A DNA stretch of 64,000 bases from contig CAIWKO010000004.1 of assembly GCA_903913285.1 (NCBI GenBank), positions 1-64,000 of the forward strand, in the 5' to 3' direction. The notes under the pieces are model-generated. The model worked only from the letters and a program-made list of their open reading frames with translations. It was not told where the DNA came from and did not search any database. The stretch is from an uncultured Bacteroidales bacterium (GTDB lineage Bacteria > Bacteroidota > Bacteroidia > Bacteroidales > CAIWKO01). Position numbers and translations under genes: made by a program. This document shows, piece by piece, positions 37,429-46,675 of this stretch (its first letter is position 1; every line of letters starts with the position of its first letter).

Positions 37429-38736
37429 ATTTTCGATGAAACTTTCCATATATTTAAACTCGGGTGTAAATTCTCCGTTATGGAGTATCATTCCTTTTTT
37501 AATGGCTCTCGGCAAATCAATATCCTCAAATGACATTTCGTAATCTGCATTTGCGATTGGTTTAATAAAATTTATAAGCATATCACCAAACGAGTATGAG
37601 GCATCTCTGGGCAATTCGCTTGGTAAAATATCAACAGCCATATCAAGTATACCAGGACCTTCGAATCCCATTTTATAGGTATCAGTAATAGGATCGTAAA
37701 CAAATATAGGATCTTCGATATGAGTTCCGGTATGAGTGCATTCGATAGAACCGTCAGGGTCGCATGTTATGTCTCCAATAACTGTTAGTTTTGGCTGTCC
37801 TTTAGAAAATAACTTCTTTAAGTATTCTTTGGTTAATATGCGCGGGTATCTATTGTCCCAATACATACAGTTCATCAAAACCGATAAATGAGGAACGTAT
37901 TTTTCGAATTTGCTTTTATATTCGTGGGGGTTAGTATAAAAATCCAGCAAATCAAATTCAGTACCGTCAATTCGCTCATAAATATCTTCTTCGCGGAAAA
38001 TGACCTTATAGATAATATTTTCAGGAATGTTTTGACGGTTTTTTAGGGTCAGAAGTTTTTCAGGTGATATTTCTTTAACTGGCAGTAGTCCGAGGATTTC
38101 CTGAGCTCCGTTTGATACATTTCCATAACCTGTAAATCCAACAACAAAAGGTTTTAGGCCTTCAGTGATACCATTTTCGGCAAGTCTTTGTCCGATGAGC
38201 GAAATTTCATCTTTAGCTTCAGCAAGTGAATTATACTGATGCGCTTGTTTTATTTTTGTAAGTTTGGTTTCTTTTCCAAAATGCTTCAACCGAAGACCAA
38301 ATGACCAAATAGTATTGATCATACCTGCCAAACCTGCGTATCTGCCGAAAAAGATCAGTCGTTTACCTTGTTCATCCACTATTTTTTCGTAATCAATCAG
38401 ATTGCATTTGAGATCGATCATTTTTTTAAGCATTGGCATATTATAAGGTTGACCTTTAATAACGTGCGAGAAAAAAACATAGGTTTTCTCCGGTTCGAAA
38501 AAATCTTCAGGTATTTCTTTTATTCCTAATATTATATCACACTTTTTTAGGTCTTTAGCAACTTTTGCTCCGGCTTTTAAATATTCTTCTTCCTTAAAAA
38601 CTCTTTTTTCAGAAGATTGAATAACAAAATCCAGTTTATGATGTTTGATTAATCGTTCAATATGTTTGGGTGTGAGTGGTGCACGACGCTCCATTATATA
38701 CCTATCCTCGTGCCTGATACCAATAAACTTGCTCAT
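37423..38736 (-). CDS. Lysine-ketoglutarate-reductase-like protein (AlaDH/PNT fold)
   Basis: 437 residues. Begins IGIRHEDRYIMERRAPLTPKHIERL, the N-terminal motif of the alanine dehydrogenase/transhydrogenase fold as found in the LKR half of eukaryotic aminoadipate-semialdehyde synthase. VGFTGYGNVSNGAQEILGLLP is the nucleotide-binding loop, and GDITCDPDGSIECTHTGTHIEDPIFVYDP is highly characteristic of LKR-type proteins. In the two-domain enzyme this half condenses lysine and 2-oxoglutarate to saccharopine; here the saccharopine dehydrogenase half is absent from the gene and its flanks. The reaction is therefore probable, not certain. Convergent with lpxB. Confidence 0.82.
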   Translation of the reverse strand: MSKFIGIRHEDRYIMERRAPLTPKHIERLIKHHKLDFVIQSSEKRVFKEEEYLKAGAKVAKDLKKCDIILGIKEIPEDFFEPEKTYVFFSHVIKGQPYNMPMLKKMIDLKCNLIDYEKIVDEQGKRLIFFGRYAGLAGMINTIWSFGLRLKHFGKETKLTKIKQAHQYNSLAEAKDEISLIGQRLAENGITEGLKPFVVGFTGYGNVSNGAQEILGLLPVKEISPEKLLTLKNRQNIPENIIYKVIFREEDIYERIDGTEFDLLDFYTNPHEYKSKFEKYVPHLSVLMNCMYWDNRYPRILTKEYLKKLFSKGQPKLTVIGDITCDPDGSIECTHTGTHIEDPIFVYDPITDTYKMGFEGPGILDMAVDILPSELPRDASYSFGDMLINFIKPIANADYEMSFEDIDLPRAIKKGMILHNGEFTPEFKYMESFIENL

Positions 38737-38896
38737 AAAATATTTTTTACAAACCTACATGAATTTTTTCAATTATGATCAATTACTTAAAAAAATCATT
38801 ATTGCATTGATCGTGTTGACTAGCACCCAATGATATTAAAGTCAATTTATCAAGCCTTGTTTGGTGTCCAAAAAATGATAATCAAAAAACGAAAAC

Positions 38897-38926
38897 TTGT
38901 ATGGTTAAAAAAAAGTGTTAATTTTG
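38897..38926 (+). promoter_or_regulatory. Promoter upstream of the DUF4476 gene
   Basis: TTG (38897-38899), a 19-base spacer and TAATTTTG (38919-38926) make a good promoter. The next gene starts at 39146, so the leader would be about 210 bases. Confidence 0.65.
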
Positions 38927-38973
38927 TAAAAGAATTAGTTTAAAATATTCCAGACTGACTTATTCAATAATAA

Positions 38974-39003
38974 CTTATAATGAAAGCCTTTAATCATTAT
39001 AAG
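38974..39003 (+). promoter_or_regulatory. Perfect 9-bp inverted repeat in the long 5' leader
   Basis: CTTATAATG (38974-38982) and CATTATAAG (38995-39003) with a 12-base loop, about 40 bases downstream of the expected transcription start. It could be an RNA hairpin or a protein-binding palindrome. The rest of 38737-39145 is AT-rich without further recognised features. Confidence 0.5.
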
Positions 39004-39145
39004 GAAATAAATTGATGTGTATAAATTATCGTTGATACAGGGATTGTTAATTATTTGGCATGTAATTTGTCTAAAAAATTAACCTAATTAATGGCAACGT
39101 TTTATTAAGAATAATAAATTAATAACCACTAAAATATAACAAACA

Positions 39146-40141
39146 ATGAAAAAATTATTACTTCTCAGTTTAATCGTAGCGGCATTTTCATTAAAAATTG
39201 CAGCACAATCATCAGATGTTACATTTTTCAATCAGGAAGGTCAGAAATTCTATGTAATTGTAAACGGAATCAAACAAAATGACTCTCCACAGACAAATGT
39301 TAAAGTTACAGGACTGACAGCCCAAAATTACAAAGTGAAAATAATTTTCGATAATGCTTCAATTCCTGCTATCGACAAAACGATTTTTACAAAGGATGCT
39401 GATGGGAAATATTCCAGTGTTACTTATGTAATTAAACAAGACAACAAAGGGAACTGGGTTGCCCGAATGAACAGCATGCAGGAAAACACTAATGTTGTTA
39501 CAACAGGACAGTATGATCAACCGTTATTGATAGAAGAAAGACCCGTTACTACCACTCAAGTTACTACAACAAGTGTTAGCACAAATACCAATAATGGTGG
39601 TGGTGGCATTAGTGTTTCTGCAATTGACCCCAACACCGGGCAGGCAGTTAATATGAATGTTTCGGTTAATGCAAACGGAATGAATACGAATGCTGGAGTT
39701 ACGGGAGTGACAACAACAACGACGACAACAACTACTTCGTCTTCATCTTCAAACGGGGTAGTTTATTCTGATAATGGTCAGGTTCCAAACGACAACCACG
39801 CCAACGGTCATTATATTATGCAAGGCTATAATGGTAATGTTGGTTGTCCATGGCCGATGAATGCAAATGATTTTCAGGCAGCAAAGAATTCGATCGCTTC
39901 AAAATCATTCGAAGATAGCAAATTGACGATAGCCAAGCAAATTGTTGGTGCTAACTGTCTATTCTGTTCTCAAGTAAGAGATATTATGAATCTATTCTCA
40001 TTCGAATCAACAAAATTGGATTTTGCAAAATTTGCATTCAGCCATGTTTACGATCAGGGAAATTACTTTAAACTCAATGATGCTTTCACTTTCGAGAGTT
40101 CAATCGATGAATTGAATACATATATCAACGGAAACAAGTGA
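39146..40141 (+). CDS. Secreted protein with C-terminal DUF4476 domain
   Basis: 331 residues. Signal peptide MKKLLLLSLIVAAFSLKIAA before Gln. An N-terminal beta domain (about 22-110, DVTFFNQEGQKFYVIVNGIKQN) is followed by a Thr/Ser/Asn-rich linker with a run of Thr and Ser (about 185-205). The C-terminal DUF4476 domain (about 230-331) shows MNANDFQAAKNSIASKSFEDSKLTIAKQIV, NCLFCSQVRDIMNLFSFESTKLDFAKFAF. DUF4476 is common in Bacteroidota secreted proteins and has no established function. The gene has a long leader and its own terminator, so it is a single-gene unit. Confidence 0.85.
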   Translation: MKKLLLLSLIVAAFSLKIAAQSSDVTFFNQEGQKFYVIVNGIKQNDSPQTNVKVTGLTAQNYKVKIIFDNASIPAIDKTIFTKDADGKYSSVTYVIKQDNKGNWVARMNSMQENTNVVTTGQYDQPLLIEERPVTTTQVTTTSVSTNTNNGGGGISVSAIDPNTGQAVNMNVSVNANGMNTNAGVTGVTTTTTTTTTSSSSSNGVVYSDNGQVPNDNHANGHYIMQGYNGNVGCPWPMNANDFQAAKNSIASKSFEDSKLTIAKQIVGANCLFCSQVRDIMNLFSFESTKLDFAKFAFSHVYDQGNYFKLNDAFTFESSIDELNTYINGNK

Positions 40142-40159
40142 TCTTAAGAAGAATAACAG

Positions 40160-40192
40160 AAAGCCGGTCATTTACGACCGGCTTTTTTTTTA
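40160..40192 (+). terminator. Terminator of the DUF4476 gene
   Basis: AAAGCCGGTC (40160-40169) pairs with GACCGGCTTT (40176-40185), followed by a long T-run. Confidence 0.92.
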
Positions 40193-40225
40193 TGAATTAT
40201 ATTAGGTTTAAAGGATTAAAAGTTC

Positions 40226-40233
40226 TAATTTTG
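40226..40233 (+). promoter_or_regulatory. -7 element of ppdK
   Basis: TAATTTTG, 57 bases before the ATG. Confidence 0.6.
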
Positions 40234-40274
40234 CGCCTTATTTTATAAAATTACATTTAATTATTTATTTCAAT

Positions 40275-40280
40275 AGGAGG
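40275..40280 (+). promoter_or_regulatory. Strong Shine-Dalgarno of ppdK
   Basis: AGGAGG lies 10 bases before the ATG at 40291. Strong Shine-Dalgarno sequences are uncommon in Bacteroidota and suggest high translation of this gene. Confidence 0.7.
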
Positions 40281-40290
40281 ACCCTTAAAA

Positions 40291-43203
40291 ATGTCGAAAG
40301 AGAACACAAAAAAGTACGTTTATTATTTTGGCGGAAAAAAAGCCGATGGTAAAGCAGAAATGAAAAATTTGCTTGGAGGTAAAGGTGCTAACTTAGCAGA
40401 AATGGTTAATCTGGGATTGCCGGTTCCTGCAGGACTATCTATTACAACTGAATGCTGTACAGCATACTACGAAAACAAATGCGAACTGCCAAAATTATTA
40501 TTTGATGAGGTTTGGGCAGGGATGAAAAAAGTGGAAGCCGAAATGGGAATGAAGTACGGCGATCCAAAAAATCCTTTATTATTATCATGTCGTTCCGGCG
40601 CAAGAAAATCAATGCCGGGTATGATGGATACAGTATTGAATGTTGGTTTATGCACTGCCACGATCCCGGGATTAATTAAAAAAACGAATAATCCTCGTTT
40701 TGTTTGGGATTCGTATCGCCGTTTGGTAATGATGTATGCTGATGTGGTTATGGATAAAGCTGAAGGGCTTGATATTAACATCCGCAAAAAACTGGATGAT
40801 ATGCTTGATGCATATAAAAAGACAAAAAAAGTTAAAGAAGATACTGATCTGACTGCTTATGATCTGAAATTCTTAGCTGAAGAATTCAAAAAAAGAATAA
40901 AGAAGGAAATAGGTAAAGCTTTTCCGGATGATGCAAAAGAACAATTATTCGGTGGAATCAAAGCAGTTTTCAAAAGCTGGAATGGTAAAAAAGCTATTTC
41001 TTATCGTCGTATTGAAGGTATTCCTGATGATTGGGGTACAGCTGTGAACGTACAGGCAATGGTATTTGGTAATATGGGCGATACATCTGCTACGGGAGTT
41101 GCTTTCACCCGTAACCCGGCCACAGGCGAAAACTTATTTTATGGTGAATGGCTGATCAATGCTCAGGGAGAAGATGTTGTAGCTGGTATTCGCACACCGA
41201 GCCCACTGAACAATGATACGAAAAACAATCAGAACAAGCATTTGATGAGCATGCAGGAACAAATGCCAAAAACGTACAAAGAACTTGATAAGATCCGTAC
41301 GATTTTGGAAAACAATTACAAGGATATGCTTGACATCGAATTTACGATACAGGAAAGCAAATTATACATGTTGCAATGTCGTGTTGGAAAACGTACCGGA
41401 ACAGCTGCATTGAACATGGCCATGGATATGCTTGCTGAAAAACGTATCGATGAAAAAACTGCTGTGATGCGCGTTGAACCTGCTCAGTTGGACGAATTAT
41501 TACATCCCATTTGCGACCCTGCAGAAGAAAAGAAAGTTTCTGTTTTGGTTAAAGGATTACCTGCAGGACCCGGTGCTGCTGTCGGACAATTGGTGTTTAC
41601 CGCCGAAGATGCAGTAGCTTGGGTACGTAAAGGCAAAACCGTGATTTTGATACGCGAAGAAACCAATCCGGAAGATGTTGAAGGTATGCGCGCTGCTGTT
41701 GGTATTTTGACTGCCCGCGGTGGAATGACCTCGCATGCTGCTCTTGTAGCTCGCGGTTGGGGAAAATGCTGTATAGTAGGTGCCGGGAAATTGCACGTTG
41801 ATGCTGCTGCAAAAACTGCAAAAGTTGAAGGAACAAATGTTGTTCTAAAAGAAGGCGACGTGGTTACTTTGAACGGAACCAGAGGCTTTGTTTACCAAAA
41901 AGGATTGAAATTGATGGATGCTTCTGAGAATCCACGTTTCAAAACATTCATGAAAATAGTGGATAAATTCCGTACCATGGGTGTTCGTACCAATGCCGAA
42001 ACTCCTGAAGATGCTAAGATTGCACGCGATTATGGTGCTGAAGGTATTGGATTGTTCCGCACTGAACATATGTTTTATGGTGTGGGCTCCGAAAAACCTT
42101 TGTTGGCGCTTCGTAAAATGATATTAAGCAATACTATTGAAGAACGCGTTAAAGCCTTGAACGAATTATATCCTTTCGTGAAGAAAGATATCAAAGCTAC
42201 ATTATTGGCTATGGATAATCTTCCGGTTACGTTCCGTTTGCTCGATCCGCCTTTGCACGAATTTGTTCCGCAAAGCCCCGACAAACAAGCTGAACTTGCA
42301 AAAGAACTGAAAATTAAAGTTGCCGATGTTGCAAAACGCGGCGAAGCTCTGCACGAAAATAACCCAATGATGGGACATCGCGGCGTTCGTTTAAGTGTTA
42401 CCTATCCTGAAGTTTCGGAAATGCAGTTCCGCGCTATTTTTGAATCTACACTCGAATTGCTGAAAGAAGGCCATCATCCGAAACCCGAAATTATGATACC
42501 TGTTACCTGCGAAGTAGGCGAACTGGATGTTACCAAGAAAATTGCCGACCGTGTTTATGACGAAGTGTGCAAAAAATTCAAGGTAAAATCCATCAGCTAT
42601 CTTTACGGAACGATGATCGAAATTCCGCGCGCTTGTTTGCTGGCCGATCGTATGGCTAAAACGGCTCAGTTCTTCTCATTCGGCACAAACGATCTAACTC
42701 AGATGACTTTCGGTTTCAGCCGCGATGATATCGGTGGTTTTATGAACGAATATTTAGATCAGAAAATATTGGCTGCCGACCCATTCCAGACTATTGATCA
42801 GGATGGAACAGGTCAGTTGATCGAAATGGCTGTTACAAAAGGACGCGCTACACGCCCCGACCTGAAAGTTGGTATTTGTGGCGAACAAGGCGGCGACCCT
42901 GCATCAGTTGAATTCTGTTATAAAACCGGATTAAGCTATGTAAGTTGCTCACCGTTTCGCGTTCCGATAGCTCGTTTGGCTGCTGCTCAGGCTGCTGTGA
43001 AAAACCCAAAAACAATTCCGGCTGCTAAAAAACCTGTAGCAAAAGTTGTTGCTAAAGCAAAACCCGTTGCCAGCAAAGAAGCCGCAAAAAAAGCAGTTTC
43101 AAAAGCAGTTGCCAACAAAGTGGTTGCTAAAGCAAAACCGATCGCTAAAAAAGTGGTTGTTAAGGCAAAACCTGCTGCAAAAAAAGTAGTAAAGAAAAAG
43201 TAA
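40291..43203 (+). CDS. ppdK: Pyruvate, phosphate dikinase with Lys/Ala-rich C-terminal tail
   Basis: 970 residues. The core (1-905) is a complete PPDK: an N-terminal ATP-grasp domain (GGKGANLAEMVNLGLPVPAG, SCRSGARKSMPGMMDTVLN), the phosphohistidine domain with GGMTSHAALVARGWGK (His482) and the PEP/pyruvate barrel ending in GICGEQGGDPASVEF (Cys863). It interconverts pyruvate, ATP and phosphate with PEP, AMP and pyrophosphate. Residues 906-970 are an extra tail made almost only of Lys, Ala, Val and Pro (AAKKPVAKVVAKAKPVASKE type), like a histone H1 or bacterial AlgP-type tail. This tail is not part of normal PPDK (about 880-910 residues). The next gene, pckA, supplies or consumes PEP in the same node. 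Confidence 0.96.
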   Translation: MSKENTKKYVYYFGGKKADGKAEMKNLLGGKGANLAEMVNLGLPVPAGLSITTECCTAYYENKCELPKLLFDEVWAGMKKVEAEMGMKYGDPKNPLLLSCRSGARKSMPGMMDTVLNVGLCTATIPGLIKKTNNPRFVWDSYRRLVMMYADVVMDKAEGLDINIRKKLDDMLDAYKKTKKVKEDTDLTAYDLKFLAEEFKKRIKKEIGKAFPDDAKEQLFGGIKAVFKSWNGKKAISYRRIEGIPDDWGTAVNVQAMVFGNMGDTSATGVAFTRNPATGENLFYGEWLINAQGEDVVAGIRTPSPLNNDTKNNQNKHLMSMQEQMPKTYKELDKIRTILENNYKDMLDIEFTIQESKLYMLQCRVGKRTGTAALNMAMDMLAEKRIDEKTAVMRVEPAQLDELLHPICDPAEEKKVSVLVKGLPAGPGAAVGQLVFTAEDAVAWVRKGKTVILIREETNPEDVEGMRAAVGILTARGGMTSHAALVARGWGKCCIVGAGKLHVDAAAKTAKVEGTNVVLKEGDVVTLNGTRGFVYQKGLKLMDASENPRFKTFMKIVDKFRTMGVRTNAETPEDAKIARDYGAEGIGLFRTEHMFYGVGSEKPLLALRKMILSNTIEERVKALNELYPFVKKDIKATLLAMDNLPVTFRLLDPPLHEFVPQSPDKQAELAKELKIKVADVAKRGEALHENNPMMGHRGVRLSVTYPEVSEMQFRAIFESTLELLKEGHHPKPEIMIPVTCEVGELDVTKKIADRVYDEVCKKFKVKSISYLYGTMIEIPRACLLADRMAKTAQFFSFGTNDLTQMTFGFSRDDIGGFMNEYLDQKILAADPFQTIDQDGTGQLIEMAVTKGRATRPDLKVGICGEQGGDPASVEFCYKTGLSYVSCSPFRVPIARLAAAQAAVKNPKTIPAAKKPVAKVVAKAKPVASKEAAKKAVSKAVANKVVAKAKPIAKKVVVKAKPAAKKVVKKK

Positions 43204-43223
43204 TTTAACTTTTTTACTTAATG

Positions 43224-43255
43224 AAAAGCCGCCCTATAAAGGAGCGGCTTTTTTT
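43224..43255 (+). terminator. Terminator of ppdK
   Basis: AAAAGCCGC (43224-43232) pairs with GCGGCTTTT (43244-43252), followed by T. Confidence 0.9.
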
Positions 43256-43323
43256 GTTTAATAAGGCTTTTGAGGAGCAGAAATAAATTCGTAAATTTTT
43301 GGGATGTTTTGTCTAATTTTATA

Positions 43324-43331
43324 TAAGTTTG
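43324..43331 (+). promoter_or_regulatory. -7 element of pckA
   Basis: TAAGTTTG, 64 bases before the pckA ATG. Confidence 0.6.
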
Positions 43332-43395
43332 CACCAATTTTATTTCAAAATAAATTTTTAATTAACTAATTATTAATCACTATAAAAATTACTTT

Positions 43396-45036
43396 ATGGA
43401 TTGCGGTTGTGGAAAAACTAAAAAAGTTGATTTATCAGCTTACGGAATTAACGATGTGAAAGAATTGTACTATAATCTTTCTTACGACGATCTGTTCGTG
43501 CATGAAACAGATGCAAAATTACAGGGATTCGAAAAAGGATTTGTCACCAATACAGGTGCAGTGGCTGTCGATACGGGTATCTTTACCGGACGCTCGCCTA
43601 AAGACAAATACATTGTGCGCGAATCACAAAATGAAGGCAACGTTTGGTGGGCAAATCCGCTGAGGAAAAGTTCGGATAACAAACCTATTTCAGAAGAAAT
43701 TTGGGGACACCTGAAAGGCATTGCCAAGAACCAACTCAACGGCAAAAAGCTATACGTAACCGATGCTTTTTGTGGCGCTAACGAAAATTCGCGCATCAAG
43801 ATCCGCGTGGTTTCTGAAATTGCATGGGCTTCACATTTCGTGAAAAACATGTTCATCCGTCCAACGGAGGAAGAGCTAAAAGATTTTACACCCGACTACG
43901 TGATTTTGCATGCATGCAAAGCCACTAACCCCAACTGGAAAGAACAGGGTTTGAACTCCGACGTGTTTGCAGCATTCAACCTGAAAGAACGTATGGCTGT
44001 GATAGGTGGAACCTGGTACGGCGGCGAAATAAAGAAGGGAATTTTTTCGGTGATGAATTATTTTTTGCCGCTCGAAGGTATTGCCTCTATGCATTGTTCG
44101 GCTAACCAAGGCAAGGAAGGCGATACTGCTATTTTCTTCGGTTTGTCGGGTACAGGAAAAACTACGTTGTCGGCCGACCCGAAACGCTTTTTGATAGGCG
44201 ACGACGAACACGGTTGGGACGATGAAGGTATCTTTAATTTTGAAGGCGGTTGTTATGCAAAATGCATCAATCTGAGCAAGGAAAACGAACCCGACATATA
44301 CAATGCTATCAAACGCGATGCACTGCTCGAAAACGTGGTGTTCGACGAAAAAACAGGCGCTATCGACTTTGCAAGTGGTGCGAAAACCGAAAATACGCGC
44401 GTTTCGTATCCCATCTATTTTATCAACAATATCGTGAAACCCGTTTCGAAAGGAACGCATCCGAAAAACATCATCTTTTTAACCGCCGACGCATTCGGCG
44501 TGTTGCCTCCGGTTGCAAAACTCACCTACGACCAAACCATGTATCATTTTTTGAGCGGTTACACCGCCAAAGTGGCCGGAACCGAACGCGGCATCAAAGA
44601 ACCCACGCCCACGTTTTCATCGTGTTTCGGTGCTGCTTTTTTGCTGTTGCACCCAACCAAATATGCTCAGGAATTGGCAAAGAAAATGCAACAGCACGGC
44701 TCTTCGGCCTATTTGGTGAACACAGGCTGGATTGAAGGTCCTTACGGAACGGGCCGCAGAATTGATATCCCATCAACCCGCGCCATCATCGATGCCATTT
44801 TGGATGGCTCGTTGGAACATGTGGAATATGAAGAATTACCCATCTTCGGTTTGATGATACCGAAAACGGTGAACGGTGTGAACCCGAAAATATTGAACCC
44901 GAGAAACATTTGGGCCGACCCGACTGCATGGGATGCCGGCGCAAAAAGCCTTGGCGAAAAGTTTATCAGGAATTTCGAGAACTTTACCGATAACGACGAA
45001 GGCAAACGCCTGGTAGGGGCAGGACCGAAGGTTTAG
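43396..45036 (+). CDS. pckA: ATP-dependent phosphoenolpyruvate carboxykinase
   Basis: 546 residues, typical length. The phosphate-binding loop [11 protein letters not shown] (249-259), [52 protein letters not shown] and [27 protein letters not shown] are all conserved. It converts oxaloacetate and ATP to PEP, ADP and CO2, or runs in reverse for CO2 fixation in fermenting Bacteroidota. The N-terminus [10 protein letters not shown] has a Cys-Gly-Cys-Gly motif; I do not recognise a role for it. It has its own promoter and terminator and sits next to ppdK, its metabolic neighbour. Confidence 0.97.
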   Translation: MDCGCGKTKKVDLSAYGINDVKELYYNLSYDDLFVHETDAKLQGFEKGFVTNTGAVAVDTGIFTGRSPKDKYIVRESQNEGNVWWANPLRKSSDNKPISEEIWGHLKGIAKNQLNGKKLYVTDAFCGANENSRIKIRVVSEIAWASHFVKNMFIRPTEEELKDFTPDYVILHACKATNPNWKEQGLNSDVFAAFNLKERMAVIGGTWYGGEIKKGIFSVMNYFLPLEGIASMHCSANQGKEGDTAIFFGLSGTGKTTLSADPKRFLIGDDEHGWDDEGIFNFEGGCYAKCINLSKENEPDIYNAIKRDALLENVVFDEKTGAIDFASGAKTENTRVSYPIYFINNIVKPVSKGTHPKNIIFLTADAFGVLPPVAKLTYDQTMYHFLSGYTAKVAGTERGIKEPTPTFSSCFGAAFLLLHPTKYAQELAKKMQQHGSSAYLVNTGWIEGPYGTGRRIDIPSTRAIIDAILDGSLEHVEYEELPIFGLMIPKTVNGVNPKILNPRNIWADPTAWDAGAKSLGEKFIRNFENFTDNDEGKRLVGAGPKV

Positions 45037-45066
45037 TTATAAAGTATCCGGTACATGATAAAATGA

Positions 45067-45099
45067 AAAGGCCTGCCGTTTTGGGGCAGGCCTTTTTTT
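45067..45099 (+). terminator. Terminator of pckA
   Basis: AAAGGCCTGCC (45067-45077) pairs with GGCAGGCCTTT (45085-45095), followed by T. Confidence 0.92.
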
Positions 45100-45101
45100 C
45101 A

Positions 45102-45121
45102 AGTGGTTTCCGGTCTCCACT
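45102..45121. repeat. Dispersed AGTGG...CCACT element, copy 1
   Basis: AGTGGTTTCCGGTCTCCACT, directly after the pckA terminator. Related copies lie at 45977-45996, 46740-46758 and 48413-48432. The ends AGTGG/CCACT are complementary. Confidence 0.75.
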
Positions 45122-45123
45122 AT

Positions 45124-45176
45124 TAAAAAAAACTCATCCGATGACTCTCAGCATAATTCTTTTTCTCACCGGATGA
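45124..45176 (-). terminator. Terminator of the gene at 45189-45896
   Basis: On the minus strand TCATCCG (complement of 45170-45176) pairs with CGGATGA (complement of 45134-45140) across a loop of about 29 bases, followed by eight T. Confidence 0.65.
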
Positions 45177-45188
45177 ATCTTCATAATA

Positions 45189-45896
45189 TTATGCGGCAAA
45201 TAAAATTACCATTATAGCTACCCAGCCTATTAGATCTATTAACCCAAGTATTAATCCAGCAATAGCCTTCCCCTTTCCTTTATATTTTCCTGGATTTTTA
45301 GCAATTTTACCTAAACTGATTGCACTAAAGATAATTGATAATAAACCTAAAATAAATCCAAAAACAAAAAAACCAACAATTCCTAAAACAAGTCCTGCTG
45401 TTGAGAGTGGAGCACTTACAGGGTCAGTTTCACCTACATTAAGCGAATTAGAATTTAATGCAATCTTTTTTTCTAAATATTTATTAACAGGTGTATCATT
45501 AAAGCCCATTTTATTAAAAACTTTATTGATTCTTTTAGCAAGAAATATTTTTTTAGCTGTCTTTAATTGAGTTGTTTTTTCAGGAGAATCTTTTACAACA
45601 TCATTATAATTAAGGACATTATTATTTGTGGAAGCAATTAAAGATTCATCTATAGTTGGTTCAATAATTAATGGTTCTGCTTCTTTTATATTCTTGTTTA
45701 TTTTTGATAAAGGTTTAATTTTAATATTTGCAATATTATCGGCCTTAGCTTGTTTCTTTTTTTGTATTCTTTCATTTTTTTGAAAATAATACCCTTTACG
45801 ATATTGTCTTTTCGTTAAAGAAAAATCCTGACTAAAGGAACTCAATGACAATCCAAGCATTAAAAAAATTAAAATCAAGAGTTTTGTTGTTTTCAT
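45189..45896 (-). CDS. Membrane protein with signal peptide and C-terminal DUF4190-like helices
   Basis: 235 residues from the second ATG (MKTTKLLILIFLMLGLSLSSFS before Gln); a start two codons earlier at 45902 is equally possible. The middle (about 25-165) is Lys/Asn-rich and polar. The C-terminal 75 residues hold two to three transmembrane helices: LSTAGLVLGIVGFFVFGFILGLLSIIFSAISLGKIAKNPGKYKGKGKAIAGLILGLIDLIGWVAIMVILF. That Gly-rich paired-helix segment with SLGKI and GKGKAIAGLILG resembles DUF4190. Function unknown. It shares an 83-bp upstream spacer with the gene at 46014, and its helices resemble the C-terminal part of that protein. Confidence 0.72.
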   Translation of the reverse strand: MKTTKLLILIFLMLGLSLSSFSQDFSLTKRQYRKGYYFQKNERIQKKKQAKADNIANIKIKPLSKINKNIKEAEPLIIEPTIDESLIASTNNNVLNYNDVVKDSPEKTTQLKTAKKIFLAKRINKVFNKMGFNDTPVNKYLEKKIALNSNSLNVGETDPVSAPLSTAGLVLGIVGFFVFGFILGLLSIIFSAISLGKIAKNPGKYKGKGKAIAGLILGLIDLIGWVAIMVILFAA

Positions 45897-45913
45897 AAGC
45901 ATTTTTTTATTTC

Positions 45914-45996
45914 CCTACTCATCTGGCTTTTCAGTTCCGCCCCCCGATAATCCTATCGGGGCAGGCCGTTTTTTATAGTGGTTTCTGGTCTCCACT
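45914..45996. repeat. 83-bp spacer repeat, copy 1 (contains AGTGG element copy 2)
   Basis: Nearly identical to 46676-46758. It contains a perfect hairpin CCCCGATA-ATCC-TATCGGGG (45942-45961), then CAGGCCG, a T-run and AGTGG...CCACT (45977-45996). Located upstream of the gene at 45189-45896. Confidence 0.85.
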
Positions 45997-46013
45997 TTAT
46001 TCTTTATGATACA

Positions 46014-46658
46014 TCAATGTGACATAGAGCCAATCCCTAAAAGAGCTCCAAATACTGAAATTAATATAATAAGAGCTATCAAGGAAATTATTAAGCCTGC
46101 AATAGCTAAACCTCTGGGTGCTTTAAATACTCCGATAAAGGAAAATAATAAACCCAGAAACCATAGTACCCCTCCTAACATTTGAACGATTGGAATCCAG
46201 CTTAAACAAACTGCTATTAATGCAAGTATAAAACCTGCTGTAGCTATTCCATTTGATTTTTTCGTTGTCTGATTTACAACAATAGTTTTTTCTGGCGCTT
46301 TACTAAATTCCAATTTGATATCAACTTTATCAAAATCATATTTTATCTTCCTTTTTTTCGCCTCTGCTAAAGCGGCTTTATATGGTTCAATTTCATAGTC
46401 TTTGAAATTGTCCAAAATATGTATCAACACATCATCAGAAACAGTTACCATTTTTTCACGTAATTCATTTTTTGTTTTTTCTAAATTTTGTAAATTTTGT
46501 TCTGCTAATTTTCGATTCTTTTTTACAGCCCTTACAACAAAAAATACAATTAAACCTACTATAATCACCATCATTATAATAGTTGAAACTGCACTGCTTC
46601 CTCCACCTCCGCTGCTTGCTCCAGAGGGTGCCATCAAAAGAATATTTACTAATTCCAT
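46014..46658 (-). CDS. Hypothetical membrane protein with C-terminal DUF4190-like helices
   Basis: 214 residues. An N-terminal Gly/Ser-rich segment (SGASSGGGGSSAVS) precedes one transmembrane helix (about 25-43). A coiled-coil-like charged region follows (about 44-125, KNRKLAEQNLQNLEKTKNELREKM). Then two or three hydrophobic helices form the C-terminus (GIATAGFILALIAVCLSWIPIV, GGVLWFLGLLFSFIGVFKAPRGLAIAGLIISLIALIILISVFGALLG). The last part resembles DUF4190-type helices and the neighbour at 45189. No function can be assigned. It is separated from its neighbours by repeated spacers on both sides. Confidence 0.7.
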   Translation of the reverse strand: MELVNILLMAPSGASSGGGGSSAVSTIIMMVIIVGLIVFFVVRAVKKNRKLAEQNLQNLEKTKNELREKMVTVSDDVLIHILDNFKDYEIEPYKAALAEAKKRKIKYDFDKVDIKLEFSKAPEKTIVVNQTTKKSNGIATAGFILALIAVCLSWIPIVQMLGGVLWFLGLLFSFIGVFKAPRGLAIAGLIISLIALIILISVFGALLGIGSMSH

Positions 46659-46675
46659 TTTTTTGTTCTTTTTTT

